Assembly (NCBI RefSeq): GCF_000004075.3
Contig: NC_026660.2
Span: forward strand, 7,254,001 to 7,318,000
From: Cucumis sativus
Taxonomy: Eukaryota; Streptophyta; Magnoliopsida; Cucurbitales; Cucurbitaceae
Reading direction: 5' to 3'
Length of the DNA: 64,000 nt
In this document: piece by piece, positions 21,177 to 35,700 of the stretch
Layout of the letters: each line of letters begins with the position of its first letter
How positions within the stretch are numbered: position 1 is the stretch's first letter
The notes under the pieces: model-generated
What the model saw: the letters and a program-made list of their open reading frames with translations, nothing else
Databases searched by the model: none
Told to the model about the DNA's origin: nothing
Translations under genes and position numbers: made by a program

Positions 21177-24100
21177 ATGAGTTCGCATCCATTGCAGAAG
21201 ACCATGTCCCGTGCGAGATCTAGGCGAATTGTACTGCCTCCGGTTCAAGAGGTAATGAATGTTCGAAACATGATCTTTTTCTTACCTTTTGTTCATTATT
21301 TACGTTGGTTATGAACAAATTTGAGCCTTGAGTGGGAAATTATAGTGGTGGTAAGAATTTTAAGACTCAATTTCTACAGCGTATCATTTTGTTACTATGT
21401 TGGTTATGATTTGTTTTAATTGAAATGCAAAAATTACGTAGCTATTTTGTTTTCGCGATTTCTATCAATTTCTGACCCAAAGAGAAGAAAAAGTGATACG
21501 TGTTTGGATCAAAAGAATCGAATTTTCATCGATTATTTATTTTGAACTCTGTAATGTACGCCTGCCATTACTATTGTTATTTTTTTTTTCTTTATAAAGA
21601 ATACGGAATTAAAGAATAGAGAAACCCCACTCTTTTAGTTGAGTTCTTGCTTTGTAGCTGGTTTTAACCTATCCCACATTAATCGTCAACTAATTGTTTT
21701 TTAGGCTAATGCATTTGTTCTTAGCTGAGTCGAGCAAATAGTTTAATCTGCAGTAGCATTAACTTCTTTGAAACTGTTATTACAGCATATTATTAAAATA
21801 GAAGACGTTATCGATACTGGTGACTACTATGGGGCTCAACAGATGTACAAATCTGTCAGTGCAAGGTACAGCAATAATACCTTGTTCGCTTGGTTTTGAT
21901 TGTAAAAGAAATATTTCCAAATTATTATGCAAAATGGACTCAGAGAACGTGAGTCTGATTTGTAGATACTTATTAATGAGTAGTAGATGTGCAATTCTCT
22001 CAATACCTTTGCTGCACTTCTATTTAAACTGGTTACAACCTTAATTGGCAATTTTTATCAATCACAATTACCATTAGACTTATGCCTTTTCAATTACTTT
22101 TAAAACCACTGTCTTCACTCAAATGATTATGCAAAAATGGAGGTCTGGTCAATCAAATTGCACGTTCATGAACATGTGTTGTTTCATTACAGATACGTGG
22201 CTGCAGAAAGGTACTCAGAAGCCTTGGATATTCTTCAGTCAGGGGCTTGTACCCAGTTGAAACATGAGCAGGTCAAAGCTAGTTGCATCTTTTCTGCGTA
22301 TGTAATTGCTGGATTGGATGTTCTTTTAGCATTTGCAGCATAGTGTGTCTGTGTCATCATTTTAAATTCTGAACGTGGATATCCTTTTAGCATTTGCAGC
22401 ATAGTGTGTCATCCTTGTAACATTCTTAATGGCGCTATTGCTTAGGCCTTGAAATTTCAATTTCACTTTACATATTTGAAGTCCTTGACTCTAGAGAATG
22501 GGCAAAACATGGAAGTGTAGATCGTTCTATATTGTGTATGAATATTATTCATGAATAGAGACATGAGACACAACATAATAATAATGATATGGAATATCCA
22601 TAACATAAGACATTGCGGACTTCAAGATAACATTGACAAATATATGCATTGATAAGCAACCGAGTTTCATTTATAATATGAAGTTGATTGGAAAAAAAAC
22701 AAAGAAACAAAGGAATTACAAAAAACGATAGACAACAGGGAGTAATTACAAAATGGAAATAAAAAAACCGAGGAAAAACTCAAGCCTTAAAGAGCTGAGA
22801 AACTAAGGCTTGAGAAAAAAGAAAAAAACTCAAGTGAGCATTTTTTTGGTTTTTTTCTCTCGGTCGGTTATGTGGCTTCCCCCTTCAGTGTTTTCTTCAT
22901 CATGAAATGTTAGAGTACTTATGATGGGTAGATTCTTTGTCTAGGAGATCTTGCATTGGAGGATTAACACTTCCGAATGTATTCAAAGAGCTTTTTCCAT
23001 GTTCTTGGGTCTGTTGTGGCGTGTTTTTACTTTCGTAGAGTTTTGACAGTGTGCTATGGAGTTTCTTTTATTTTGTATAACACCTGTCTCAAGAGAAATA
23101 GGAGGACTTTTAGGGGTTGAAGATGTCTAGGTGGAGGTGTGACTATGACTAGGTTCAACGGCTTTCTGTAATACTCCCTTGTCTACTATAGTCATTTTAT
23201 CGACAATTGTAGCATCTTTCGTGATGGTTTCCTTTTCTTTTCCTCCTTGACTCCTTTTGTAATTGGCTGTTTTTTCTGTCTTTTTTTGCTTTGTATTTCG
23301 CTTCTTTTTTTTTCATTCTCTCTGTGAAAGTACAACTTCTAGGTTGTTTTTTAGAAGAGAGAGCCTCTGATTGGATTCATTTGGAATGAATATTTTCTCT
23401 GCTTTGTAATAAATCTAGATAGGGATGGTCTCATTGATCCTTTTTACTGGGTTCGGAGATTTATCTCCTCGGCCTTCAGATTTTATTTGTTCTGTTAATT
23501 CTGATGCTTTACAAAAGAAACATACAACATCCATTGTTCCATCCATTTGAAATGAACACAATTAACCAGAATAGTGTTGAGAATGGGGAAATGAAGTTCA
23601 GATTTTTTCATCAATCTAGCTGTAAAAGGTTGACAGTTTCTACTTTTCAGATTACTTGTGGATCAGAGCTTGCTGTGTTATTTGTCGATACACTTGTTAA
23701 AGGCAAAGTTCCTTATGATGATAATACTCTTGGTGAGTTCCTTTGATTTGGTTTCCTGTGTTTCTTTTATAAGATTATGGGTAGATGTTGGGGATGTTAT
23801 GTTATTGGGATATTACTTGTGGCATGATTGTAATTACACAGTAACTCCTCAACCCCTTAACCTAGGACGTTGGTTAGACTGGATGGTTAAATAGAGTGGA
23901 TTAGTGGTTTGAAAGTTGGGCCAAATTTTGGCATGGCTCATAATGAGATGGGGAGAGAAATTGCCTTCTTGAAAGGAAGTTGTTATTGCAATTCCTTTGC
24001 ATTGTTGTTTTCTCATGATCTGAAATTGAATAACGCTGATTTAGTGTTTGTTATTCGGTATTTTCATTTCAATTTGAGATTCAGTTTCTTTTTTGTAACT

Positions 24101-27100
24101 TTGTCATCTGTTCGTAATTGCTCTTTCCAAGACAAGTCCATTTGAGGATTAATTTGGTAACCGCAGTATGGAAAAAAAAAATATATCATTTCTTTACTAC
24201 CTTTCGTTGTCTACTCTTATTTTTGAAGTTCTAATGTGATTATGACAAACATTATGTTAGATCGTGTCAGGAAAATTTACAAGAATTTCCCTCAGATTCC
24301 ATTACCCCAACACTTGGGGGAAGATGATGATATGCAACAACTCTCTGAAGCACTTGGTGCTGCAAAAACACGGGTTGAAGGATGTTCCTCTTTTTTGAAA
24401 GCAGCTTTGAAGTGAGACATTCTCCATTCTCTTTCTAATATTAGTCATTTCTACATTGGGAGTGTGCATAACAAAAAAGGAAAACGAGTATTTTATTTTT
24501 AAGTGCAACTGTTTGAATTATGGCATACATTCATTTGTATCAAGTTAGGTTTGTGCTCTCTTTGAATCAGTTATATATAATTCCTTTGTACTGAAGGAGA
24601 CTACTTGTTTTCTACAAATCTTTGAATATATCAGGTGGTCTATGGAGTTTGGATCGCAAAGGAGTGGATCTCCGGAAATTCATATCATGCTTGCTACATA
24701 TATATATTCTGAGTCACCGGAAGTGGTATGTTCGGCCAAAGAATATACTTTAAGTACTTGTTTGAACTTGCTTTTTGTTTACAAGAATTTTTGTTTTTGG
24801 TGTTGGTGTGTATGATGACTTCATTTTAGTTGCAAATGACATGTCTACTGTTACTTCAGTTCCTTTGGAGATTGAATAAATTTTACGTCTGTGTCTAATG
24901 TTCATCATGTCTAGATTTCATGCGGTTGAGGTGTCTGAATTGTTAATAGAAAGAAGATATAGCATTCTTTTTATGAGTATGTAATTTAGCAATGACATGC
25001 TGTACTGCTGACTGCTGCTATGATATATTTCCTAACAAGGTCATGGGATGCATGTGCGTGACATTTTAACCATGAATTCAATATGATTGTTGAAGCATAG
25101 TCCAGTACCATGAATGATGGAACAGTTGTTGCTTGTCCACTTTGACTGGTTTAATAGTATCTTTCAGTATTTTACATGTTGCAGGACATGACCAGAGTAT
25201 CATATCACTTTATTCGAGGAGATAACCCCAAGAAATTTGCTTCTATATTAGTGAATTTTATGGGCAAGGTTTTAGAGCTTTCCTTTATCTCTCATTTTTC
25301 AAGGATCTGCAGTTTTCATTATGCCTTCATACTTATTGCCATGGTTGAAAGAAGGTTTAAGTCGTGCATTTTTCTAATTGATCCCAAAATTATTATGTTC
25401 CTTGAGCGTAACTATTTTGTTTCACATAATTTGTGGCCCTTGTACTTTTTGACAGTCATTCAGTTGAAGTACTTATATAGGTGTCTATATTTTTCTAAGA
25501 TAATCTGATGTGATCTCTTATTTCCTAATGGAATGAAAAGATCTAATCACAATGTTAATAGAACTGTTGATCTCAATTTCATGGAGCAGTAAGTATTATT
25601 AAAATATCAATATTAATGGATGCTTTTTGAAAAAATCATCAAAAGTATTTTTTAACATGCTTAAACTAGAAATGTTAAGAACCGGCAGTTTCTACACAAG
25701 TTAAAACTATTTTTTTTCTGTGAATTTTTATGTTATTGTTAGTGATATTGTGGTAATATTACTCTATTGTTGATACTTTCTCAGTAGAATAAAAATATTG
25801 ACATCAATCATTATTAGATATTTGAACCTTTCACCTTGATTGTAATTAACGAGAGTACATGCTTTCTAGGATTTCTTATTTTCATGAGTATGAAAAAAGA
25901 TGAGAAAGAAACAACTATAATATAATTTCATTCGATAAATTTACAAACAAAAGCAGATTTCCCAAGTCCTTGGGATTACAAGAAAACTTTCCAATGGGAT
26001 TCAAAGATAAAAGAATAAAATACTTAAAAACCAGTGATTTTTGCACCAGAACAGAGCCCAAGAAACTAATGAATCAAGATTATTTTTTATGTTTACCTTC
26101 ATATCAAAAAGAACATTTATGTTGTTTATCCGCTCGTAAGATATTGCACGCATTCTGTTTAGCCAATCATATTGTTATGTGTTTTCTTATTCTGTTTCCA
26201 TTAGTTAACTGAACTTGTGCTTTTTCCCAACCCCGCAGTGTTATCCAGGTGAAGATGATATGGCTATTGCACGGGCAGTTTTAATGTAAGACTTATAAAT
26301 TTATTTATATACTTACCACCAATTAAAAATTCTCGAGTCAAGGGAATTTTCTTGAATAATGAGTTAATGATATGGATGGACAAATATTGACACATAGCAA
26401 ATCTATTCAAAATGATGGAAAATTTGACTTATGAGTATAGTTGCAAATAGTTTTAGTGGGTTTACACCGAGCAATCAATTTTGAAGTGTAATGAGTCAAT
26501 TTTAAAAGTCAAGCATTGGAGGTTTTGCAATTATGAAAATTTTAATTGTCAATTTTTTCTTTGAAATTTGAATGCGAGTAAACCTGCATTGTGGCCTTCC
26601 AAACCCTGTAATTGTCAGACTCACAGTTCATGCGTTTTACTTCCATTAATATGGGTGTATAGGGTGAAGAATTGATACTTATTACTCTTGAGGGATGGGT
26701 TTTCATTTCAACAATTTTTGAGCTCTGAGGGCTAGGTTGTTTTTTGTGTAGGTACTTGTCTCTTGGTAATCTAAGGGATGCTAATGTCCTATTTGATGAG
26801 TTAAAGAAAGTAGAAGAACGTGAAGAACTCGAGCTTCCTGATTCAGAACTGATTGAGTTTATCGTCTATCTTTTGCTAACGTAAGGTCCATTTGCTTTGT
26901 CACAAATAAACTAGGCAGCAATATATATACTCAGCAGATGTAGTGTGTGTGAAGTGTGAAGAATGATGGCAATAAAACCAGTTTAGTGAACAAAGATTAG
27001 CTCTGAAATGGTAAAAAAACCATCAAGCTGTGCATGATGTAAGGAGTCTTAGAATCCTGGTAAATATATAATTGTAACACTTTTTGTCAATATTGCCAAA

Positions 27101-28460
27101 GCTTTCATTGATGCTACAAATTAAGATTATTTCAAAAAATACTTAAAAGCCCCCTTTCTCTTGAAGGAAGCGGGAAGCAATGCCTTTTTTTCTTAAAACC
27201 TTTTAGGGAAAAGGTATTTCAATTGGAAAACAACTCTAAGAACTCCAAAAGACAAATTGTCTTGTTTGCAAGTTGAGTTTATAGTGTGATATCTTCTAAT
27301 TCTGTTTTCAGTATTGCAGTACTGCAATTTTATGATTTGTAAGCAAAACTTTAAATATGCATTTGCAGGTTGCAAAGAGACGCGTTGCCTCTTTTTAATA
27401 TGCTAAGGGCAAATTACAAGTCAAGTTTAGAGAGAGAACCTGTCCTGAATGAGGTGCAACTTCTGTTACTCTCCGAACTTTGATGAATCAACACCTTTTG
27501 AAATGTGCAATTATCTCTCATCTTGATTTTTTTAGATGAATTTTTGGAGAAACTTAGTTGAAGTTGCATAGTTGGATTCTAACTTCAGCATTTTTCTTCA
27601 GCTTCTCGATGAAATTGCAGAGAAGTTTTATGGAGTACGGCGTAGAAATCCCTTGCAAGGGATCTTTGGAGATTTCTTGAAGGTGATTTTCTCTCACAGT
27701 CTTTGTCCACTGGATGTTTGAATTAAGTTTAATTCATATTTTGATTTTTTTACTCGTATATGTTTATTTTGTTTTGGTTTCTAAACTTTCATACATTTCT
27801 TTTGCTACCAAACTTTGCAGAAAAAAAAACCCCCAAACATCAGTACATATTCAATTCATTTACTTGATAGTGACTACCTACATATTTGAATCCACTTATG
27901 ATGTTAAGTTTTGTTAACGAAAATTAATTTCATCATTTGAAAAGTTTGGGAAGGTAAAACAAAATAGTGACAAGTGAAGAACTACAATAGAATTGAACTC
28001 TCAAGGGACAATGAAATTGAACCCTTAGGGGACATTTGGGACATTTAAGAAATTTAGTGTGTAAGTTAGTTTGTGTTTGTGGTACAAAGTTGTAAGATGG
28101 AGTTTTTCGATAAATGTGCAAAATAGAGAAAGAGGAAAAGATGAAGTTTCCCTTTAATTTTGTGAACTTCAACCATAAACACGGTTGAAGTTGAGTTGTT
28201 TAATACAACTTGTGAAGTTGGTGGGCAAGTGAAAATCTAACAATGTGAATATTTCTTGAGTTGTTTATTCAACTCATTGGTGGGCCAAATGTGCATAGCG
28301 TTTAGATATATCTAAAAATCTAGCCATGGGAATCTTCTTGAGTTGTCTGTGCAACTCTTGCTGACGGTTCATCTTTACTGTATCATTGAAAAGTTTTTTT
28401 TTTTCCTTTCAAAAAAAAAAAAAAGAATCTGACCATGGAACCATGCAGATGATGGGCTGA
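21177..28460 (+). CDS. GET4: GET4, Golgi-to-ER traffic protein 4
   Basis: Twelve coding exons: 21177-21251, 21786-21865, 22193-22271, 23651-23732, 24261-24411, 24635-24725, 25185-25268, 26239-26285, 26752-26880, 27369-27453, 27602-27682 and 28449-28460. They join in phase to 331 residues. GET4 is a cytosolic alpha-solenoid that, with its partners, hands tail-anchored proteins to the GET3 ATPase for insertion in the ER. Family blocks in order: [15 protein letters not shown] (about 40-54), [75 protein letters not shown] and [16 protein letters not shown]. The last exon adds only Met-Met-Gly and the stop, exactly as the family ends. All introns are GT-AG. Intron 3 holds repeat copies described separately. 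Sequence agrees with Arabidopsis GET4 (324 residues) from memory. Confidence 0.95.
22318..22415 (+). repeat. Short tandem duplication in GET4 intron 3
   Basis: CTTTTAGCATTTGCAGCATA followed by GTGTGTC occurs twice, from about 22324 and about 22384, some 60 bases apart in direct orientation. A local tandem duplication. Confidence 0.85.
22532..23064 (+). repeat. GET4 intron 3 block shared with 18375-18968
   Basis: The partner of the intergenic copy upstream. It lies wholly inside intron 3. Because the same copy also shares flanking pieces of the GET4 locus in order, I read this as the source of a segmental duplication rather than as a transposon, though a repeat family is possible. Confidence 0.65.
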
Positions 28461-29712
28461 TGATGTGCGGCAAGTAGAAAGGTCCGGTCAGCTTTCTGGT
28501 ACTGTTGACTGGTACAGCTTCTCTGTGCTTTCGGGTTCTTTACAAAGATGGAATTAGATAAGCACATGTTGAACTTATTTCCAAAGATAGTAGGTCACGT
28601 TTCCCCTTTCTTGCATTCACTATTTGTTATTTGTTGATAAGTGACCTCTTCTCTTTTCAACATTGATGGATTATTTAACTTTGCATTATTTAGTTTTATC
28701 CTTTCAACTCCCTCTCTCTTTCCTCTCTTTATGTGGAATCAGGTAATTTATTACACTTCTAGAATTTGCACTTGTGTATGGTTTGATGTTTTTCTCCATT
28801 ATGGAAGTCATCAGATTAATTACAAAGAATCAAATATCATTTACTTAAGCCATGAGATTAACAACATTAAGACTTTATATTGTATCTTATATATCTGGAT
28901 TGAATTTCTTGTTCTTAGATTCAACCAATCAAATAAGTTTTGTGCATTTAGCTGGGTTGTTTCTAACAACATTTTAGTGGTAAACATTTTTTTTTTAAAA
29001 AAATAGACATAAAAATGAAATGTTTTGAGTTTCATTTAACTTGAAAATGAGTGTTATGATAGTGTCCAATTAGACAAATAGTTTAAAGTCCTCTTAGATA
29101 AACGGGTTTTGATTTATCTTTGTTGTTTTTTAAGAAAAAAGAATTAGTTAAAAAAAAGTTGAATTGTTAAAATAGTTTTAGAGAAAAAAAAGGTGTTTAT
29201 GAAATATGATGGTTAACCTAAAATATTTTCATACCCATCCAAAATCTATTAGTACACATCTAAAAGTGATATCTAGTTAGGTATTTCATTTATTTTGCGA
29301 CTAGAACGATGGTAGATATTGAGTTTTTTAGTAATATATACATAAGTTACAAGTCTTCAAATAAACTTAAAATCACTGCGAAATTAATATATAAAAAAAA
29401 GATTTGAGTTTAGGCATTTTAAGTAGGGAAGGAGATTAACACCTTAAAACTTGTTTTGCCCATAAACTAAAATATAATGTAACTGAAAAACATGCTTCAA
29501 AGTTGAAAGATAAACTATAGACTCAAAAGTTATTATCCACGTCGACGAAACGCGCCACCGCCGTTTGAGCTGCTGTCTAATCCCGTCGTTGTCCGATCGA
29601 TCTATTTATTAGCAAAAGGGCAAATGGGACATTTCGTACGTTCGTACCGATTACCTCTAAAACCTTCTAAAACCCTTCACTTCACAGTCTCTTCCACCGG
29701 AGATCGATCGAG
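28461..29712. other. GET4 3' region and NUP62 promoter
   Basis: The start is probable GET4 3' UTR. The middle is AT-rich without genes. From about 29535 GC rises (CGACGAAACGCGCCACCG), the probable NUP62 5' leader. Confidence 0.5.
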
Positions 29713-32700
29713 ATGTCGGGTTTCGGCTTTGGATCTTCCACCTCTCAATCTTCTTCTCCATTTTCCTCAACCACTGGTTTCTCCTTCGGATCCACCAACT
29801 TTTCCTTCGGATCATCCCCTTCCCCTTTATCTCTTTCGTCTTCCTCCTCCTCCTCCTCAAACCCTACTTCCTCTTCCTCCCCATTTCCCAATCCAACGTC
29901 CAATCCTTCTTCTTCTTCCTTTGGCTTTGGCTCTTCCTCTTTCTCCACCTCTACTTCCTCTCCCTTCTCTTTCTCCCTCGCCTCCGCTTCCACCGGAGCA
30001 TCTTCCTCTAGCGCCCCTTCTTCCGCAGCAACTTCAGCTTCGTCCTTGTTTGGGGTTTCTTCATCCTCAACTGGATTCAATTCTTTCGGATTCGGGGCTT
30101 CATCCTCGTCAGCAAACTCCTCTGCTCCCTTGTTTGGGGCTGCTTCCTCCTCCGGGACCTCATCCACCTCCTTGTTTGGGGCTGGGAGCTTACCTGCGCC
30201 TTCGTTTGGGGCTGCTCCCTCCTCTGGGAGCTCAGTTGCGCCTTCCTTTGGGGCTCTTTCCTCATCTGCCGGGACCTCATCTGCGCCCTTGTTTGGGGCT
30301 GCTCCATCTGCAGGGGCATCATCGGCTCCGTCCTTGTTTGGAGGGGCGTCTTCTGCAACTACTTCCAGTGCACCATTGTTTGGCACATCTGCATCCGCTG
30401 CAAGTTCGGGATCAGGGTTGTTTGGCGCTTCTGCCGCCGCTTCCGGTTCTGGTGTTTCTCTGTTTGGGACACCAGCTACATCTTCAGGCAGTACAGGTTC
30501 AGGTTTGTTTGGGTCTAGTCCCTTTGGTGCATCTTCTTCAGGCACTTTATCTTCGGCTTCCACTTCAAACTTGTTTGCGTCATCTTTGTCCACTTCTCCA
30601 TTCCAGAGCACCCTTTCTTCGAGTTCTTCCCAAAATTTGACTTCTTCTTCACCGTTTGTGGCTTCTCCTTCTGGGTTTTCATTTCCGACCGGTTCTTTGT
30701 CTAAAACTACTAGTATTACCAATGTATCTTCTTCTTCTTCTTCTTCTCTTACACTAGCCTCTACTAGTTCCTCGAGCTTCTCATTCGGAACACCTGCTTC
30801 GTCGTCATCTCAATCTTCTTTCGGATTTAGTATTAACAATGCAGCATCGACGGGAGGGTCGTCTGCTCCGAGCACTACAGCTACGAAGCCTACTTCTTTA
30901 TCGTTATCAAATTCTGTGGCACCTTTGTTCTCTACGGTTACTACCACCAGTGCTTCTACTCCAGCTGCCAATAGCACAACTCAGCCATCCTTCTCCGTGC
31001 CAGCTTTTAGTTCGAGTTCTTCAGCTGCTACTACCTTGTCCATAGCAGCATCTTCCGCTCCCTCGGCTGCTTCGTCGGGTGCTGTGAGTTCATTTACTGG
31101 TTTTGGTGTCACAAGCTCGGCTTCTTCATCAAGTGCAATTGGTTCCTTATCGTTGCCGACCAAAACATCAACTGCTGCTTCATCATCTCAAGCGCCAGCC
31201 TCTTTCGGTAAGTTCTTTACTTTCTTTGTTTTACTTCGTGATATTTGGTTTATAATATTGGCTGTTCGAAATAAGTTTTGTGAGTCATGTTGTTAAGTGG
31301 GTTTTTACTTCTTGAGGGGCATATCAAGGATCCCATGTTGGAAAGGTCAATGGAGCTTACACTTCTTTTAACATAGAGGATTTACTTCTTATTCTCAATT
31401 GGTTTTGAGATGGAACCTCACGATAGGTTTTTTGGCTGTATTGGTGTAACCAAGTACTCCTTTCAGAATGTTGCTACATTATGTCAATATACCTAGTGTA
31501 TTTTGTCTAACTTTTGTTTAATCTTTGCAGGTTTCCCTTCTTTGGCATCCGCTTCTACGGCTGCTACCACCACATCCGGTTTCAGTGCTTCAAGTCAGAG
31601 TCAGACTTCATCAGCTCTTGTTGTAGCAAGCAGTAGTAGGTATGTATGTGATTGAGTTGCTTTCCTAGTGATGTATGTGTGTGTTTATATAGAAGCTCTC
31701 TTAACTCATTCCACTATACATTAGTACCTGCATGGATTGGTTATTATTCAATGGTTTATATTCATCATTTGCTTTATTCTTCATTTATGCAGTGGTACAA
31801 CTTCAACTGTTAGTGCAACAGTTTCTTCTACACCAAAATTACCATCTGAGATAACAGGGAAGACTGTCGAAGAGGTATTTCTTTTTTCATGATCGGAGAT
31901 TTGCACAGTTCATTTGAGTTGCCTTTTTTCAGACAATTACCAATGTTTTTGTTCCAAAATTTATTATTGGGTTTAGAAAAGGAATCAACATGTGCCTCAC
32001 TAACAAAAATCTAATCTCCTCCGCTCATATAAGTTTGGTGGATGCCCCTTCAAAAAAAGGAAAAAAAGATGGTATGGGAGGCTTTATAAGAGTCTTTTAC
32101 TAGAATTTATGGCAAGAAAGAAATAGAAGATTTTTCCAAGATAAAGAAATTCCTTTCTTTAGATTTTCTGATGCAATGGTTAATATGATTGACTTGGTGT
32201 AAATGTTCCCCCTTGTTTCACCTAGCTTGACCATGCTTCTTTCCCTACTTTTATAATTCCATACCATTGATGAAGTGTTGTTTTTTTCTTTCTAATTCTA
32301 CTTTTAAAATGTGCCTCATTACTAGGGACAATTAATGTTCCAGAATTAGTAATGCAGAAAATAAATTGATGACTTAATTACACATCTAGTATTGAAAATG
32401 TCATAGAAAACTTTTGGTGTCATTGATTCATCCAATAAAGTATTTTTCTTTCAACTTAAGTTGACTTCAATTAATAATTTCAAAATATTCTTGCAAATTG
32501 TCTTTGTGTTCATTGTTCATGGAATCATCATAAACATCCCTCCAACGTTGTTTAGTCTTTTTTTTTTATTCTTTTTTGGTAATTAAATTGTTTGAAATGT
32601 ATGCTTCTTGCTTTTTTCTTCATTTTCTTTATAGATCATAAAGGAATGGAATGCAGAGCTCCAAGAGCGTACTGGAAAGTTTCGAAAGCAGGCCAATGCT

Positions 32701-35700
32701 ATTGCTGAGTGGGATAGGAGGATTATGCAAAATCGTGATATTCTTCTTAGACTTGAGGTGTTATGCCACTTAATATCAAAAATTTTAAATCTTCAATGAG
32801 ATATGAAATTTAATTTGCTATTATGTCTGTTCTAACAAAATATGTGCAAATGATTATAAGAAAGGATAATTCTAGTTAATGAATTTTTGGACCATCTGAT
32901 TCTTGTACTATTCACCTGTATCTTTCATTGGATCCTAATTTACACGAGATGAACTCTGAGCATATTTGTTAGGAAATCTTTAATTTAAGTGTTCACATCC
33001 CTTTATTTTTTCTTCCCTGCGTGTTTTGGACAGTGCTCAGTTCAATTTTACCTTAATGTTTTGTCTCCCAACTGATTATAATTTTTGTTATTTCAACGGT
33101 CATTTAAAGAATTGAAAAGCTGCAACAGAGAAACTAACCAAAGGGGCTAATGGAAAGTAGGCTTACTCAGCAGAAATGAGGAAAGGGAAATAATTACGAG
33201 TCTTTTTTCACAGGAACGACCACCCTGAAAGTAACCTAAACTACTAGATAAAAAGAATGTCACACTCACCATCTCTCTTTTTGATTTCCTTTTATCTATT
33301 TATTTATTTATATTTATATTTTTCTTGGAACTACTTTTTTTAGGTTTTTTGTTTTTTGTTTTTTGTAAAAAAACAAAAAGAATATTTTTCGAAATCTTCA
33401 ATGTGAAAGGAGGCATCAAAGTACACACTGGATCTTGAGTGGCATATTTTGTTTTATTTGTTGGAATTTGTGTTGCATATTGGTGCTTTGGTTTGGTTTC
33501 CTACTAGTCCTCTTTACTTGATGAACTAGTGAGAATTCTTCATTAGGATGGCCTTCAAAGGGATTTTCTTTTTGATTATTTTTGCTGTTGTGTTTTTCTA
33601 ATCTTCAGGCTGCAGTCTTTTACTGAGTTCTTAATTGGTTGTATTTGTATTTGTTTTGTTTTTGTTTCATTGTACTTTGAGCATTAGTCTCTTTTTATTT
33701 TATTGATGAAAAGTGTTGTTTTCTTTTTGGGAAAAAAGTACAGACTGGACTCATTTTATCTTAATGATTCACTTAATTTTTTTCTTTATATCTTCATTGA
33801 TCAAATGGGTTATCTTGAACTATTATTATGTATTTATTTTTATTTAAAAGTTGTCTCTTTTCTTCTTAGTGAGACATTTATTGATAAGGTGAAATATTCG
33901 GAAGAATGTTGAAACCCATTCTGGAAAGAGGGTTCTCTCTATCTAAATGTCAAAAAGGAATAATGAGAAAGATAGATTGCTCTAATGCATTTATTTTGAA
34001 TTTAGATTGAGGTTGCAAAGGTGGTTGAGACCCAAGCTGAGTTGGAGAAGAAATTGGAGTTGATCGAAACTCACCAACAAGAGGTATTCACCTGCGGCCT
34101 TGTTTGTCTTTTCCCTTCAATATTTGCTTTTAGGTAGACACTTTACCTATGGTCTTGTGTTCTTAAAGTAGGATCTTTGGAGGGGTAGAAAGATATTGGA
34201 AGGAACTTTGGAAGTTCATTAGATTCAAATTTTAATCCAAAAATCGTTAGTGGGGGTGGTGGGTCATTTTAGTAAGAATTCTTTTTGAGGATTTGGGAGA
34301 GAATAGCTCTCTTGAATGCCTGATGTATTGTAACTTATTTTGATATTGCAATATGCATTTCTATTTTTTAATGTGTTTTGTGTTGTTCTTGAGTGTTCAT
34401 GTTTGGTGGTAACATAACACTTTATTCCTCATGCCTTTGCATCCTTGAAGGAACAGTTATTAACCAAATCAATCACCTTGCAGATCATTAGACAAATTCA
34501 CGGTTTAGGGACTAAAGATACTGAAGTTCAAGCATTGCACTGTCATAATTCAATACCACAGGAGTATAGTGTCTACCTTGTTATACTAAACTTTAGAGAC
34601 TAAATTACAACTTCCTTGGAAGTCCAATGACCAAATGTGAGTTCTAACCTAGAATAGCTGAAGTGAGCATAGATAGCTGTAGAAAGGCGAGTGCTAGAGG
34701 TTCTTATGACCTCATGTCTCAACTCAAATATTGGGAAAGTAGCACCTACCGTTGACTTTTCTTATTTTTCGGTTTTGTTTTATTAACAAAGCGTGCTTTA
34801 AGATGGCAAGTTTGCTTAATTGGAAGTGAGTTCACAACTTGAGAATTATTGAGAAATTTTTAATTGCACATATTCTCATGTATGTTTAATAAACCCATTG
34901 AATTTGTCTATATTCAATTATCAGGTTGACAAGGCATTGGTAAGCGTGGAAGAAGATGCTGAGCGCATTTACAAGGATGAACGTGGTTTACTTCTTGATG
35001 ACGAGGCTGCATCTACAAGGGATGCAATGTGAGTGGTAGATTTTACTTTAATTGCATGTTGTAGGGTACAATCTTTTATATTTAAGATATTCTTTTTTGT
35101 TTTATCTTTATGTTTTTTGTAACAAGAAACTGATGGAAGCCAATTTGGTATGAATTCACTACTATTTTATTGATGATAGAATAGGAATAATTCCTGATTA
35201 CAATATAGAAACCCTCTTCTGCTCCTCTCTCTCAAGGAAGAACAGAAAACCAATTCTCAAAATAAACCTAACTCCCTTTCCCACCAACAACTCCTTTTAT
35301 TTATACTAACAACAAATTTACTAACTCTTACCTTTACTAACCCTCACGTGCTATTCATGTGCACGTTATATTTCTTTTTACTCCTCCTGCTGTACTGATG
35401 CAATATTGGAGATCTATCAGAAACTTATCATTGAGAAAGTAAAAAGAGACTAATGCTTGAAAACTACAAACTATACATGAGGAGTTTATTAAATGTGACT
35501 GTTGTTTGGATCTGAAAAGTTGGTACTCAATTCATAAATTGATAAGATCTTGCTAGCGATGATGGTTTAACACTAGTCTTTGGAACTTGGTGCTGGGCAC
35601 GCAGATTTGTTTGTTTTTTTTTAGTCTATTTGGCTAGTTATCTTCTTTAGATCTTTCATGCTTGATGGGGAAAGAAGCTCAAGTGAAATGTATCTATTTG

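Noticed and set aside
29624-30722. Long frames overlapping NUP62 exon 1: 338 codons on the plus strand in another frame and 325 codons on the minus strand
   Set aside because: They arise from the low-complexity Ser/Ala/Phe-Gly codons of NUP62. The plus frame is Pro/Leu-rich and the minus frame is Glu/Ala-rich without domains, while the NUP62 frame shows clear FG repeats and spliced coiled coils.
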